Below, piece after piece: positions 52,403 to 63,960 of a stretch of DNA of 64,000 bases; positions within the stretch are counted from its first letter, which is position 1, and each line of letters starts with the position of its first letter. A model generated the notes under the pieces. The model was not told the origin of the DNA. It saw nothing but the letters and a program-made list of their open reading frames with translations, and did not search any database. The stretch comes from Pseudoxanthomonas sacheonensis (GTDB taxonomy: Bacteria; Pseudomonadota; Gammaproteobacteria; Xanthomonadales; Xanthomonadaceae): positions 123,315 through 187,314 of the forward strand of contig NZ_PDWS01000006.1 in assembly GCF_010093305.1 (NCBI RefSeq), in the 5' to 3' direction. The position numbers were made by a program, and so were the translations under genes.

Positions 52403-53143
52403 GTGAGAAGGACCAGCAACGGTCTGTTCGGTTGGGCGCTCGCGCTGCTGGCGATAGCGCTGTTCTGCAGCCTTGGCGTCTGGCAGCTGGATCGGGGCAA
52501 GCAGAAACAGGCGATGCTGGACCAATCGCAGGGCGTGCTGGCCGCCCGCAAGCCCTTGCCGCTGCGCGCCGCCGCCGATCCGGTCCGCGCCGATGCTTAC
52601 GACTGGGCGCAAGGGGAGGGCCGTTTCCTGGACAGGCCCGCGGTATTGCTGGACAACCAGGTCAGCGAAGGGCGTTCGGGCGTGCGTGTCTACCGCGTGT
52701 TCCAACCTGGCGTGCCCCAGGGCGATGCCGCCGCCACACCGCCCGTGCTGGTCGAGCTGGGGTGGATGCCGCTTCCGGGCGACCGTAGCCTTCCCCGCAT
52801 CGATTCGTTTGCCGCCACCACGCAGGTGGCCGGTCTGCTGGCGCCGCCGCCCTCGGCGGGCCTGGCCGCCGCAGTGGTCTCGCCGCAGGCCGACGGCAAT
52901 CTGCTGGCGACCAGCCTCGACCATGCGGTGCTTTCGAGCGCGCTCAAGCTGCCGACGCTGGCTCCGCGCGTGCTGCGTCTGGATCCCGCGCTCAAGATCG
53001 GCTACCTGCGCGATCTGGATATTCTGCCCAACACCCTGCCGCCCGAACGCCACCTGGGCTATGCGGTGCAATGGTTCGGGCTGGCGCTGGCCGTGCTGAT
53101 CACCGCCCTGGTGCTGACGCTGCGCAAGCGCCGGCGGCGTTGA
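52403..53143 (+). CDS. SURF1 family oxidase assembly protein
   Basis: A 246-residue SURF1/Shy1 homologue, involved in heme a insertion into oxidase. One N-terminal helix (GWALALLAIALFCSLGVWQL with the family's GxWQ...R), a periplasmic domain with FLDRPAVLLDNQV and VLVELGWMPLPGDRS, and a C-terminal helix (VQWFGLALAVLITALVLTL). Starts at GTG 52403 with GGGAGC upstream; SURF1 genes often start so. The next gene begins at the base after its stop. Confidence 0.93.
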   Translation: MRRTSNGLFGWALALLAIALFCSLGVWQLDRGKQKQAMLDQSQGVLAARKPLPLRAAADPVRADAYDWAQGEGRFLDRPAVLLDNQVSEGRSGVRVYRVFQPGVPQGDAAATPPVLVELGWMPLPGDRSLPRIDSFAATTQVAGLLAPPPSAGLAAAVVSPQADGNLLATSLDHAVLSSALKLPTLAPRVLRLDPALKIGYLRDLDILPNTLPPERHLGYAVQWFGLALAVLITALVLTLRKRRRR

Positions 53144-53758
53144 ATGGCCGCGCATGAGAAAATGCCGGACATGAATTCGACCCCCCCTCTTCCGACCCCC
53201 TCCGAGGCGGCGCGGATCCGTCGCGGACGCTGGATCCTGGTGCTGATCTTCCTGCTGTTCTTCGGCACGATCTTCGGCGCCGGCGTACTGCGGTTCAGCG
53301 GTTGGCAGCCGCAGGGCACCAAAGCCCATGGCGAGATGCTGCGCCCGGCGGTGGATGCGCGCGCAGTGGTGCCCAAGCTGAAGGACGGCGGCGACTACGC
53401 GTGGCGGCCGGCCGAACGCATGTGGCGGATCGCGGTCGCGCCGCCGGCCGACTGCGCGAGCGCCTGTCTGAAACTGGCCAGGGATCTGGACGTGGTGTGG
53501 CAGCTGTTCGGCAACAAGGCCGACCACGTCGAAATCCTCTGGATCGGTTCCCATCCCGCCGGCGCTCCCCAGACCCCGTCGCTGCGTCTGCTGCAACCCA
53601 CGCCCGAACTGATGGCCGCGTTGCCGCGCGTGGACGATCCGGCCGGCGTGCCGCTGTACGTGATCGATCCCAACGGCTTCGTGATCCTGCGCTATGCGCC
53701 GGGCACCGACCCGGGCTTCATCCGCACCGACGTTTCGAAATTGCTCAAGCTGATCTGA
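53144..53758 (+). CDS. Sco-like membrane protein with CxxxC motif (oxidase locus)
   Basis: A 204-residue protein with one transmembrane helix (residues about 30-49, WILVLIFLLFFGTIFGAGVL) and a soluble domain. CASAC at residues 104-108 is a CxxxC motif in the place where Sco copper chaperones have theirs, and IDPNGFVILRYAPGTDPGFIRTDVSKLL looks like the end of a thioredoxin fold, but the usual FTDCPDVCP context and the Sco His are not clear. Conserved between SURF1 and CtaA in this group; a thiol or copper role in oxidase assembly is plausible. Starts at 53144, 53162 or 53171 are possible; the first is directly after the surf1 stop, and the third gives 195 residues. Confidence 0.75.
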   Translation: MAAHEKMPDMNSTPPLPTPSEAARIRRGRWILVLIFLLFFGTIFGAGVLRFSGWQPQGTKAHGEMLRPAVDARAVVPKLKDGGDYAWRPAERMWRIAVAPPADCASACLKLARDLDVVWQLFGNKADHVEILWIGSHPAGAPQTPSLRLLQPTPELMAALPRVDDPAGVPLYVIDPNGFVILRYAPGTDPGFIRTDVSKLLKLI

Positions 53759-54921
53759 TGAACCTGCTCGCCCGTCCCGCCGTCTACAAGCATTTCCACC
53801 GCTTCGCCTGGCTCGCCGTGGCGCTCACCTTGTGCGTGGTGGTGTTCGGCGCCTTCGTGCGCTTGTCCGATGCGGGCCTGAGCTGTCCGGATTGGCCGAC
53901 CTGCTACGGACGCGCCGCATGGCCGCAGGCCGCCAGCGAAGTGAACGATCACGCCGCCAGCGCCATCCGTCCGTTCGAAACCCACAAGGCCTGGCGCGAG
54001 CAGGTGCACAGGATGCTGGCCGGTTCGCTGGGCGTGCTGGTGCTGCTGCTGGCGGTGCTGGCCGCGCGCAAGCGCCGCTACGGCATCGCACAGATCGTCG
54101 TCGCTTCGTTGCTGGTGGCCACTGCGATTCCGTTGTACATGCGCGGCGAACACCAGGCGGCATCGGCGCTGGCGGTCCTGGGCGAAGTCGTTCTGCTTTT
54201 CGCCGCATTGCGCTGGTCCAACGTGGACCTGGCGCGGGTCGGTGCGCTCACGCTGGCGGTGATCATCTTCCAGGCGCTGCTGGGCATGTGGACGGTGACC
54301 TGGCTGCTCAAGCCCATCGTGGTCATGGGCCATCTGCTGGGCGGGCTGACCACTTTCGCGCTGTTGACCTGGATGGCGTGGCGAGCGATCGACCGGCCGA
54401 TCATCGTGGTCGAAGCGGTCGCGCTGAAGCGCTGGGTGATCGCCGGACTGGTGCTGCTGGGATTGCAGATCGCACTCGGCGGCTGGGTCAGCGCCAACTA
54501 CGCCGCGCTGTCCTGCGGCGCGGGCAGCTGGTCGGCGGACAATTTCCCCAAGTGCGTGGGTCAGTGGTGGCCGCCGCACGATTTCCGCGAAGGCTTCGTG
54601 CTCTGGCGCGGCGTCGGCGTGGATTACGAAGGCGGCGTGCTGGACGGCGCTTCGCGCATCGCCATCCAGATGGCGCACCGCATCGTCGCTGTCGTTCTCG
54701 CTCTGTATTTGTTGACGTTCGCCGTGCGCCTGCTTCGCACGCCGGGCATGCGCGGCTGGTCCACCGCTTTGTTCGTACTGGTCGTGGCCCAGGTCTCGCT
54801 TGGCGTTCTCAACGTCAAGCTCGCTCTGCCGCTGCACGTGGCGGTCGCGCATAACGCGGGCGCCGCGCTGCTGTTGTTCGCACTGGTCTCGCTGCTGGCG
54901 CGTCTGCGCAAATTGGAATGA
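53758..54921 (+). CDS. ctaA: Heme A synthase (COX15/CtaA)
   Basis: A 387-residue membrane enzyme with eight transmembrane helices that oxidises the methyl group of heme O to make heme A. Motifs: [21 protein letters not shown], the N-terminal HRMLAG heme-His, MGHLLGGL, and the C-terminal MAHRIVAVV and [11 protein letters not shown] heme ligands. A Cys pair ([15 protein letters not shown]) lies in the second periplasmic loop. The ATG overlaps the stop of the preceding gene (TGATG), and its own stop overlaps ctaB. Confidence 0.95.
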   Translation: MNLLARPAVYKHFHRFAWLAVALTLCVVVFGAFVRLSDAGLSCPDWPTCYGRAAWPQAASEVNDHAASAIRPFETHKAWREQVHRMLAGSLGVLVLLLAVLAARKRRYGIAQIVVASLLVATAIPLYMRGEHQAASALAVLGEVVLLFAALRWSNVDLARVGALTLAVIIFQALLGMWTVTWLLKPIVVMGHLLGGLTTFALLTWMAWRAIDRPIIVVEAVALKRWVIAGLVLLGLQIALGGWVSANYAALSCGAGSWSADNFPKCVGQWWPPHDFREGFVLWRGVGVDYEGGVLDGASRIAIQMAHRIVAVVLALYLLTFAVRLLRTPGMRGWSTALFVLVVAQVSLGVLNVKLALPLHVAVAHNAGAALLLFALVSLLARLRKLE

Positions 54922-55850
54922 CGATGTCGGTCGTGCGCCAGTACTGGAGCCTCACCAAGCCGCGCGTGGTCGCGCTGATCGTATTCACCGCGCTGGTGGG
55001 CATGCTGCTGGCCATCGACGGCATGCCCGATGCGCAACAACTCAAGCGCGGCGCGCTCGGCTTCCTCGGCATCTGGCTGGCGGCTTCCAGCGCCGCGGCC
55101 ATCAACCAGATCCTGGACGCGCGTATCGACGCGAAGATGGCGCGCACCTCCTGGCGTCCGTTGGTGGTCGGGCAACTGCAGCCGTGGCAGGCGCTGGTGT
55201 TCGCGCTGGTGCTGGCGGCGATCTCGATGGCGGTGCTGGTGCTGTGGGTCAACACCATCACCGCGGTGCTGACCTTCGCTTCGCTGATAGGCTACGCGGT
55301 GGTCTATACCGTGTTCCTGAAACGCGCCACGCCGCAGAACATCGTCATCGGTGGCATCGCCGGCGCGGCGCCGCCGCTGCTGGGCTGGGCCGCGATCACC
55401 GGCATGACCGGGCGCTGGGACTGGGCCCACGCGCTGCTGCTGGTGCTGATCATCTTCGTGTGGACGCCGCCGCATTTCTGGGCGTTGGCGATCTTCCGCC
55501 GCGAAGACTACGCGCGCGCGCTGGTGCCGATGCTGCCGGTGACCCACGGCGTGACCTATACGCGCTGGCAGATCCTGTTCTACACGGTGCTGCTGGTGGA
55601 AGTGACGGTGCTGCCGTGCATCATCGGCATGAGCGGTTTCTTCTACCTGGGCGGGGCGCTGGTGCTGGGTGCGGTGTTCCTGTGGTACGCGTGGCGCTTG
55701 CTGGACCCGCCGGACGAATTCTTCCCGATGCGCGTGTTCAACTATTCCATCGTCTACCTGATGGCGCTGTTCGCCTTCCTGCTGGCCGACCACTGGCTGA
55801 TGCCGCTGCTGCAACCGGCGTCGCTGATCGAATTCGTGCCGCAATCCTGA
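54918..55850 (+). CDS. ctaB: Protoheme IX farnesyltransferase (heme O synthase)
   Basis: A 310-residue UbiA-superfamily prenyltransferase with about nine helices. It attaches farnesyl to heme B. The two Asp-rich motifs are present as [15 protein letters not shown] and [11 protein letters not shown], and [28 protein letters not shown] is typical. Start at 54918 overlaps ctaA; the second ATG (54924) is also possible. Completes the heme A pathway. Confidence 0.96.
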   Translation: MTMSVVRQYWSLTKPRVVALIVFTALVGMLLAIDGMPDAQQLKRGALGFLGIWLAASSAAAINQILDARIDAKMARTSWRPLVVGQLQPWQALVFALVLAAISMAVLVLWVNTITAVLTFASLIGYAVVYTVFLKRATPQNIVIGGIAGAAPPLLGWAAITGMTGRWDWAHALLLVLIIFVWTPPHFWALAIFRREDYARALVPMLPVTHGVTYTRWQILFYTVLLVEVTVLPCIIGMSGFFYLGGALVLGAVFLWYAWRLLDPPDEFFPMRVFNYSIVYLMALFAFLLADHWLMPLLQPASLIEFVPQS

Positions 55851-55919
55851 GCAGCGTTCCTCCGCGACTTGTTCGTATTGCCTATACTCGATAGGTCGAT
55901 AACAAGGGGGATCGCAGAG

Positions 55920-57221
55920 ATGACGCAGCGGCGCGGGATTGCTTCGAGTTGCCTGTTCTTGGCCATGACGCTCGGCGCCGGCGCGGTTTCCGCACAGGAA
56001 ACCACGGCCGAACCGACGCTCTGGATCACCGCCGACCGCATGCTGGATGTCCGCAGCGGCCGCCTGATCGACCATCCGCACGTGCTGGTGCGCAACGGCC
56101 GCATCGTCGAGACAGGCAGCGGCGCCGCCACGGTTCCGGCGGGCGCCAGGCACGTGGATCTGAAGGGCATGACCTTGCTGCCGGGGTTGATCGACATGCA
56201 CGTGCATCTGGACAGCGATCCCACTTATGGCGGCTACACCGGCCTGCAGTTCAGCGACCGGTTCTGGTCGGCGCTGGCGGTGGCCCATGCGCAGAAGACT
56301 TTGACGGCCGGTTTCACCACCGTGCGCAACGTGGGCGCCGATGCCTGGAACGACGTCGGCCTGCGCCAGGCGATCGACGCGGGCAAGATTCCCGGGCCGC
56401 GCATCGTCACTGCCGGCTATTCGTTCGGCGCGACCGGCGGCCATTGCGATTCGACCTTCTTCCCGCCGTCGATGGAACAGAAGAGTCCGTTCAACGCCGA
56501 CAGTCCCGAGGAAGGCCGCAAGCGCGTGCGCGAGCTGCGCAAGTACGGCGCGCAGGTCATCAAGATCTGCGCGACCGGCGGCGTGTTCTCGCGCAATACC
56601 GAGCCCGGCCAGCAGCAGCTGAGCCTGGAGGAGATGAAAGCCATCGCCGATGAAGCCCACCTGCAGGGCCTCAAGGTGGCCGCGCACGCGCATGGCGCCT
56701 CGGGCATCAAGGACGCCATCCGCGCCGGGGTGGATACCATCGAGCACGCCAGCCTGATCGACGATGAAGGCATCGCCCTGGCCAAGCAGCACGGCGCGTG
56801 GCTGTCGATGGACATCTACAACACCGACTACACCCAGGCCGAAGGCAAGAAGAACGGCGTGCTGGAGGACAACCTGCGCAAGGACCGCGAAGTCGCCGAT
56901 ATCCAGCGCGAAGGTTTCCGCCGCGCCCATGCCGCCGGCGCGAAGATGGTCTACGGCACCGACGCCGGTGTCTATCCGCATGGCCTGAACGCGGGCCAGT
57001 TCAAGGTGATGGTCCGCTACGGCATGACGCCGGTGGAGGCGATCCGCAGTGCGACGCTGGATGCGGCCGTGGCCCTGGACCGCAAGGATGTCGGTGCGAT
57101 CGAAAAAGACCGCTGGGCCGATCTGATCGCCGTCTCCGGCGATCCGACCCAGGATGTGAGCCTGCTCGAAACGATTCCGTTCGTGATGAAGGGCGGGGAA
57201 GTGGTGAAGGATCTGCGCTGA
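55920..57221 (+). CDS. Exported amidohydrolase (imidazolonepropionase-like metal-dependent hydrolase)
   Basis: A 433-residue protein with signal peptide (MTQRRGIASSCLFLAMTLGAG, ending AVSAQ). Metal-binding residues of the amidohydrolase fold are visible: GLIDMHVHLD (HxH), VIKICATGG (Lys), VAAHAHG (His), TIEHASLID (His) and VYGTDAGV (Asp). Such periplasmic members include Xaa-Pro dipeptidases and N-acyl amino-acid hydrolases; the substrate cannot be told. TATACT at 55883-55888 is a possible -10. Next to an S9 peptidase on the other strand, in keeping with peptide use. Confidence 0.88.
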   Translation: MTQRRGIASSCLFLAMTLGAGAVSAQETTAEPTLWITADRMLDVRSGRLIDHPHVLVRNGRIVETGSGAATVPAGARHVDLKGMTLLPGLIDMHVHLDSDPTYGGYTGLQFSDRFWSALAVAHAQKTLTAGFTTVRNVGADAWNDVGLRQAIDAGKIPGPRIVTAGYSFGATGGHCDSTFFPPSMEQKSPFNADSPEEGRKRVRELRKYGAQVIKICATGGVFSRNTEPGQQQLSLEEMKAIADEAHLQGLKVAAHAHGASGIKDAIRAGVDTIEHASLIDDEGIALAKQHGAWLSMDIYNTDYTQAEGKKNGVLEDNLRKDREVADIQREGFRRAHAAGAKMVYGTDAGVYPHGLNAGQFKVMVRYGMTPVEAIRSATLDAAVALDRKDVGAIEKDRWADLIAVSGDPTQDVSLLETIPFVMKGGEVVKDLR

Positions 57222-57246
57222 GCGGCGCAGATCCGCACCGCTCCGC

Positions 57247-59229
<1,983 letters not shown>

Positions 59230-59311
59230 CAGGACTCTCCGGGAGGCGATCACAGGACTGTAACCCGTGAAAAGCGCACACGCTCATGACTAACGTCATG
59301 CTTTCTTTCTT

Positions 59312-59379
59312 TGTAGAGCCGAGCTTGCTCGGCTGCTCTTGAATCTGCCAAAGAGCAGCCGAGCAAGCCCGGCTCTACA
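59312..59379. repeat. TGTAGAGCCG palindromic repeat upstream of the S9 gene
   Basis: Arms TGTAGAGCCGAGCTTGCTCG... (59312-59340) and its inverse (59351-59379) with one mismatch, separated by ten bases. Similar outer word to the TGTAGGAGCG family, different arm. Confidence 0.9.
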
Positions 59380-59399
59380 AAGCCGCCCCCCCAGTGCGG

Positions 59400-61139
59400 T
59401 CAAGCGGGTCGCTTGCCGCGCCGGCGTTGCGCCTGCAGCAGGGTCATCAGCTCGTACTTGTCGGCGACATCCAGCGGGCCGGCGCCCATCTTCGCCTGCA
59501 ACTCGGTCAGGCGCTGCTGGATGGCCTGGTCCTCCAGTTGCTCGGCCGCGTCGATCAGCTCCTGGCGCCAGCTGGCGCCGCCGCCGGGCAGCACTTGCGA
59601 TGCGAGCTTCTGCAGCGCGCCGGATTCTTCGCGTTCGGCGAAATGCTGCAGCAATGCGCCGGTGGTGATCTCGGGGCGCGCATGCACCAGCGAGAGCAGT
59701 TCCACCAGCAATTCCACGCCGGGCAGCTTCAGGTCCTTGAAGCCGTACGGCGGTTCCAGCGCCAGCGCCAGCGAAGGTTGTTGCAGCAGCACCGAGATCG
59801 CGCCGCGCACCAGGCTGCGCTTCTGCGCCTGCGCCGGCAGGCGCGAAGCGACTTTCGGTTTCTCGGGCAGGGCGGGTTGCTGGCGCACGCCGACGCCGGT
59901 GATTTCGCCCAGCCGCTGCCGCATCAGGTCGCCGAACGCGCCGTCCGGTATCTGCGCCAGCAAAGGTTTGGCGCGCTCGGCCAGCCGCGCCTTGCCGTCC
60001 AGCGTGGACAGGTTCACGTCCTTGCCCAGCTCATCGTAGAAGAACTGCGACAACGGCGTGGCCTGCTGCAAACGCATGTCGAAACCCGCCGCGCCTTCGC
60101 TGCGCACGATGCTGTCCGGGTCCTCGCCATCGGGCAGGAACAGGAAGAACGCCTGGCGCCCGTCCTTCATGCGCGGCAGCACCGACTCCAGCGCTTTCCA
60201 CGCCGCGCGCTGTCCGGCGGCGTCGCCGTCGAAGCAGAAATACACGTCCGGCGAATTGCGGAACAGCAGCTCGGCATGATCGGGCGTGGTCGCCGTGCCC
60301 AGCGTCGCGACGGCTTGCGTCACCCCGTACTGGAACAACGACACCACATCCATGTAGCCCTCCACCACCACCAGCCGTTCGATCTTCTGGTTGGCCTGGC
60401 GCACCTGCCACAGTCCGTAGAGTTCGCGGCCCTTGTGGAACAGCGGCGTTTCCGGCGAATTGAGGTATTTGGGGCCGTCGTCCTTGGCCAGCACGCGGCC
60501 GCCGAAGGCGATCACGCGGCCGCGGCGGTCGTGGATGGGGAACATCACCCGGTCGCGGAACTTGTCGTAGACGCGGCCGTTGTCGCTCCTGGACAGCATG
60601 CCGGTCTTGTCCAGCAACTTGATCCGGCGCTCGTCCGTGCCCAACGCATCCTTGAGCGCGGAAAAACCATCCGGTGCGTAGCCGATGGAGAACTGCGCGC
60701 GGATGCCGTCGTCGACGCCGCGCTGGTCGAGATAGGCCTTCGCTTTCTCGCTGTTTTCCAGTTGCCGCTGGAAGAACCTGGCGGCTGCATCCAGCGCCGC
60801 GTACATGTCGCGGCCGTCGTCGGTCTCGTTGCGGGTCCGCGTTTCCTTGGGCACTTCCATGCCCGCGCGCTTGGCCAGCTCGTCCACCGCATCCAGGAAT
60901 TCCAGGCGGTCGTAGTTCATCAGGAACGAGATGGCGGTACCGTGCGCCCCGCAACCGAAGCAGTGGTAGAACTGCTTGGTCTGCGACACGGTGAACGACG
61001 GCGAGCGCTCGTCGTGGAACGGGCAGCGCGCCGAATACTCCTTGCCTTGCCGTTTCAGCGGCACGCGCGTACCGATCACCTCGACGATGTCGGTGCGCGC
61101 CAGGAGGTCGTCGATGAAGGCGTCGGGAATGCGGGCCAT
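59400..61139 (-). CDS. dnaG: DNA primase
   Basis: A 579-residue DnaG that makes RNA primers at the replication fork. The zinc ribbon is complete (CPFHDERSPSF ... FYHCFGCGAHG, CHC2 type); the TOPRIM core has VVVEGYMDVVSLFQYG and CFDGDAAGQRAAWKALE with the acidic residues, and a C-terminal helicase-binding domain follows. It sits downstream of rpsU, yqeY and a GNAT gene. rpoD, often the next gene in this operon, is not here: an S9 peptidase on the same strand follows instead. Confidence 0.97.
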   Translation of the reverse strand: MARIPDAFIDDLLARTDIVEVIGTRVPLKRQGKEYSARCPFHDERSPSFTVSQTKQFYHCFGCGAHGTAISFLMNYDRLEFLDAVDELAKRAGMEVPKETRTRNETDDGRDMYAALDAAARFFQRQLENSEKAKAYLDQRGVDDGIRAQFSIGYAPDGFSALKDALGTDERRIKLLDKTGMLSRSDNGRVYDKFRDRVMFPIHDRRGRVIAFGGRVLAKDDGPKYLNSPETPLFHKGRELYGLWQVRQANQKIERLVVVEGYMDVVSLFQYGVTQAVATLGTATTPDHAELLFRNSPDVYFCFDGDAAGQRAAWKALESVLPRMKDGRQAFFLFLPDGEDPDSIVRSEGAAGFDMRLQQATPLSQFFYDELGKDVNLSTLDGKARLAERAKPLLAQIPDGAFGDLMRQRLGEITGVGVRQQPALPEKPKVASRLPAQAQKRSLVRGAISVLLQQPSLALALEPPYGFKDLKLPGVELLVELLSLVHARPEITTGALLQHFAEREESGALQKLASQVLPGGGASWRQELIDAAEQLEDQAIQQRLTELQAKMGAGPLDVADKYELMTLLQAQRRRGKRPA

Positions 61140-61182
61140 GGAAAGATTAGGATGCCATGCGAGCGCATGGCACGGCGCGACT

Positions 61183-61701
61183 TTAGCGCCCGAGCCGATC
61201 TGAATGCGCGGCCAGTGCGTCCAGGGCCGGCCCGGTTAGCCGTTGCACCGTCCATTCCTCCAGGCCCACCGCGCCCAGGCTGCGGTAGAAGCGGATGGCC
61301 GGTTCGTTCCAGTCCAGCACCGACCATTCGAAGCGGCCGCAGCCGCGTTCCACCGCCAGCTTGGCCAGATGGACCATCAGCCGCTTGCCCAGGCCCAGGC
61401 CGCGATATTGCGGTCGGACGAACAGATCTTCCAGGTACAGCCCGCGCTGGCCGAGGAAGGTCGAGAAATTGTGGAAGAACAGGGCGAAACCGGCAGGTTG
61501 GCCGTCGACTTCGGCTATCACGACTTCGGCGGCGGGGCGCGCACCGAACAATTGCTCGGTCATGCCGGCTTCGGTAGCGACGGCCTCATGGGCGAGCTTC
61601 TCGTACTCGGCCAGCTCGCGGACGAAAGCCAGGATTTGCGACACGTCGGCGCGCGTTGCAGGACGCAGTTCGATATTCGGAGAGGTGATGGATTCGGTCA
61701 T
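61183..61701 (-). CDS. GNAT N-acetyltransferase (diamine/thialysine type)
   Basis: A 172-residue GNAT. IELRPATRADVSQILAFVRELAEYE opens the fold, FALFFHNFSTFLGQRGLYLEDLFVRPQYRGLGLGK holds the acetyl-CoA loop (QYRGLGLGK), and FEWSVLDWNEPAIRFYRSLGA closes it. The FFHNFSTFLGxxGLYLEDLFV block is that of spermidine/diamine or thialysine N-acetyltransferases. It lies 43 bp before dnaG, and after yqeY with a repeat between, so it may be transcribed with rpsU-yqeY-dnaG. Confidence 0.87.
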   Translation of the reverse strand: MTESITSPNIELRPATRADVSQILAFVRELAEYEKLAHEAVATEAGMTEQLFGARPAAEVVIAEVDGQPAGFALFFHNFSTFLGQRGLYLEDLFVRPQYRGLGLGKRLMVHLAKLAVERGCGRFEWSVLDWNEPAIRFYRSLGAVGLEEWTVQRLTGPALDALAAHSDRLGR

Positions 61702-61715
61702 GGCCGGAACAGCTT

Positions 61716-61829
61716 AGCCCTCCCCTTCAAGGGGAGGGTTGGTTGGGGATGGTGTTGCTGCGAAAGCGAGTCAGTAAGATCGGACGGGAAAACCATCCCC
61801 ATCCCGGCCTTCCCCTTGAAGGGGAGGGA
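61716..61829. repeat. CCCTCCCCTTCAAGGGGAGGG inverted-repeat pair
   Basis: A complete small palindrome (CCCTCCCCTT / AAGGGGAGGG) at each end, 61718 onward and 61809-61829, plus GGTTGGGGATGG facing CCATCCCCATCCC between them. The whole is a nested inverted repeat between the yqeY and GNAT genes. Confidence 0.85.
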
Positions 61830-61836
61830 GAAAAGC

Positions 61837-62283
61837 TCAGCCCGCGAACTTCTTCTTCACCAGCGCCGACACCAGACCCATGTCGGCCTGTCCGGCCAGC
61901 TTCGGCTTCAGCACGCCCATCAGCTTGCCCATGTCGGCCGGGCCGGTGGCGCCGGTTTCGGCGATGGCAGCCTCGATGGCGGCCAGGATCTCGGCCTCGC
62001 CCAGCTTGGCCGGCAGGTACTTCTCGATCACCACGATTTCGGCACGCTCGACGGCGGCCAGGTCCTCGCGGCCGGCGGCCTCGAACTGGCTGACCGAATC
62101 CTTGCGCTGCTTGACCATCTTTTCCATCGCGGCGATCACCGCGGCGTCGTCCAGCTCGATGCGTTCGTCCACTTCGCGCTGTTTGATGGCGGCGTTGATC
62201 AGGCGCACCACGCCCAGGGTGTGCTTGTCGCCGCCCTTCATGGCGGCCTTCATGTCTTCGACCAACTTTGCTTTAAGGCTCAT
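61837..62283 (-). CDS. yqeY: GatB/YqeY domain protein
   Basis: A 148-residue protein of the YqeY family, related to the tRNA-binding tail of GatB. MSLKAKLVEDMKAAMKGGDKHTLGVVRLINAAIKQREVD starts the helical N-terminal part and GVLKPKLAGQADMGLVSALVKKKF ends the tail domain. The family is thought to touch tRNA-dependent amidation, not proven. The order rpsU-yqeY-dnaG is common in proteobacteria. The ATG at 62283 is used; the frame extends into the repeat upstream. Confidence 0.93.
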   Translation of the reverse strand: MSLKAKLVEDMKAAMKGGDKHTLGVVRLINAAIKQREVDERIELDDAAVIAAMEKMVKQRKDSVSQFEAAGREDLAAVERAEIVVIEKYLPAKLGEAEILAAIEAAIAETGATGPADMGKLMGVLKPKLAGQADMGLVSALVKKKFAG

Positions 62284-62294
62284 GACAATCTCCG

Positions 62295-62356
62295 TAGGGC
62301 GGGCATTGCCCGCCATGCTTTTTGCTCGAACCCCGCGGCGGGCAACGCCCGCCCTG
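62295..62356. repeat. AGGGCGGGCATTGCCCGCC palindromic repeat
   Basis: TAGGGCGGGCATTGCCCGCC and GGCGGGCAACGCCCGCCCT pair with each other and each can fold alone. It sits between the rpsU terminator and yqeY. Confidence 0.87.
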
Positions 62357-62371
62357 CGGGCCCAAAAACAC

Positions 62372-62403
62372 AAAAAGCCGGCTACGCTCGCGCGTGCCGG
62401 CTT
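62372..62403 (-). terminator. Intrinsic terminator of rpsU
   Basis: On the minus strand: AAGCCGGC (62403-62396), a 13-base loop, GCCGGCTT (62382-62375) and a T run (A tract 62372-62376). It follows rpsU by 18 bases; some read-through into yqeY-dnaG is expected if they share the promoter. Confidence 0.85.
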
Positions 62404-62421
62404 CTGGCGAAGCGACGCGGC

Positions 62422-62637
62422 TCAGTACAGGCGCTGGCGCTTGGTGACGTCGCGCGAGCTGCGACGCAGCTGGCGCTTCACCGCAGCGGCGGCCTTGCGC
62501 TTGCGTTCCTGGGTCGGCTTCTCGTAAAACTCGCGCTTGCGGGTTTCGGCCAGAACACCGGCTTTTTCGCAGGTACGCTTGAAGCGACGCAGAGCAAACT
62601 CAAAAGGCTCGTTTTCGCGGACTTTGACGCTGGGCAT
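62422..62637 (-). CDS. rpsU: 30S ribosomal protein S21
   Basis: A 71-residue S21, exactly the standard length. [46 protein letters not shown] and a highly basic tail. S21 helps translation initiation on the small subunit. A six-codon upstream extension is discarded. It diverges from tsaD, the same arrangement as in E. coli. Confidence 0.98.
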
Positions 62638-62784
62638 GGAATCTCCGGGACACAAACAACCGGGTCAGTCCCGGCGAGCCGCGTATGATAACGGCACCCC
62701 GGCCCTGCCTGCAACCCGCCCGGGCGCTGGATGACCAGCTTCCAGCTGTTGGAAACCCCGCCCACAAGCCCCCATTTTGAGCCC

Positions 62785-63837
62785 ATGCGCGTCCTTGGCA
62801 TCGAAACCTCCTGCGATGAGACCGGCGTGGCCGTCTACGACACGGCCCTGCCGGGCAGCGCCGGGCTGCGCGCCCACGCGGTCTACAGCCAGATCGCCTT
62901 GCATGCCGAATACGGCGGCGTGGTGCCGGAACTGGCCAGCCGCGACCATGTCCGCAAGCTGCTGCCGTTGGTCAGGCAGACCCTGGCCGAGGCCGATCTG
63001 AAGCTCGAAGACCTGGACGGGGTGGCCTATACCGCCGGTCCCGGGCTGGTCGGCGCGCTGCTGGTCGGGGCGGGAGTGGCCCGCTCTCTGGCCTGGGCGC
63101 TGGAAGTCCCGGCGGTGGGCGTGCACCACATGGAAGGCCATCTGCTGGCGCCTTTGATGGAAGACGACCCGCCCGAAGCGCCTTTCGTGGCCCTGTTGGT
63201 CTCAGGCGGGCATACCCAGCTGGTGGCGGTGGACGCCATCGGCAGCTACCGGTTGCTGGGGGAAACCCTGGACGATGCGGCGGGTGAGGCCTTCGACAAG
63301 ACCGCCAAGGTCATGGGCCTGCCTTACCCCGGCGGGCCGCAACTGGCGGCGCTGGCGGCAACCGGCCGCCCGGGCGTCTACAGGTTCTCCCGGCCGATGA
63401 CCGACCGGCCCGGCCTGGATTTCAGCTTCAGCGGCCTGAAGACCCAGGTGATGCTGGCCTGGCGCGACAGCGACCAGTCCGACGCCACCCGCGCCGATAT
63501 CGCGCGCGGCTTCGAGGACGCGGTGGTGGACACTCTGGCCATCAAGTGCGAACGCGCGCTGGAAGCGGCGGGCAGCGACACCCTGGGGATCGCCGGCGGC
63601 GTGGGCGCCAACAAGCGCCTGCGCGCCAAGCTGCACGACATCTGCGCCAAGCGCGGCGGCCGCGCCTGTTTCCCGCGTCCCGAACTATGCACCGACAATG
63701 GCGCGATGATCGCTTTCGCCGGTGCGCTGCGCCTGCAGGCCGGTCAGCACGAAACCGCAGCGGTGAAAGTCACGCCGCGTTGGGACATGGCGACGTTGCC
63801 GTTGGTGGGCGAGACGAAGCGGGAGTTCCAACAGTAA
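62785..63837 (+). CDS. tsaD: tRNA N6-adenosine threonylcarbamoyltransferase TsaD
   Basis: A 350-residue TsaD, the catalytic part of the TsaBDE complex that makes t6A37 in ANN-decoding tRNAs. [19 protein letters not shown] opens the ASKHA fold; iron-binding His occur in [47 protein letters not shown], and near the end [11 protein letters not shown] and [15 protein letters not shown] are family blocks. The ATG at 62785 is taken; the frame goes 18 codons further up. Confidence 0.97.
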   Translation: MRVLGIETSCDETGVAVYDTALPGSAGLRAHAVYSQIALHAEYGGVVPELASRDHVRKLLPLVRQTLAEADLKLEDLDGVAYTAGPGLVGALLVGAGVARSLAWALEVPAVGVHHMEGHLLAPLMEDDPPEAPFVALLVSGGHTQLVAVDAIGSYRLLGETLDDAAGEAFDKTAKVMGLPYPGGPQLAALAATGRPGVYRFSRPMTDRPGLDFSFSGLKTQVMLAWRDSDQSDATRADIARGFEDAVVDTLAIKCERALEAAGSDTLGIAGGVGANKRLRAKLHDICAKRGGRACFPRPELCTDNGAMIAFAGALRLQAGQHETAAVKVTPRWDMATLPLVGETKREFQQ

Positions 63838-63854
63838 CGGCGAAAAATGAGCGT

Positions 63855-63957
63855 CGTCATCCCAGCGAAAGCTGGGATCCATCTTGATCTTGCTTCTTGT
63901 AAGCGTCGGTAACTACGAGCAACGTCAAAATGGATCCCAGCTTTCGCTGGGATGACG
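63855..63957. repeat. CGTCATCCCAGCGAAAGCTGGGATCC inverted-repeat element
   Basis: The left arm begins CGTCATCCCAGCGAAAGCTG and the right arm (ending at 63957) is its inverse, with ATGGATCCCAGCTTTCGCTG; the arms match over about 28 bases and each contains a smaller palindrome. The centre of about 45 bases has no gene. A well-known repeat style in this bacterial group. Confidence 0.9.
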
Positions 63958-63960
63958 AGC

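Noticed and set aside
54624..56981. A 785-residue open frame on the minus strand
   Set aside because: Antisense to ctaA, ctaB and the amidohydrolase; His/Arg/Gln-rich shadow.
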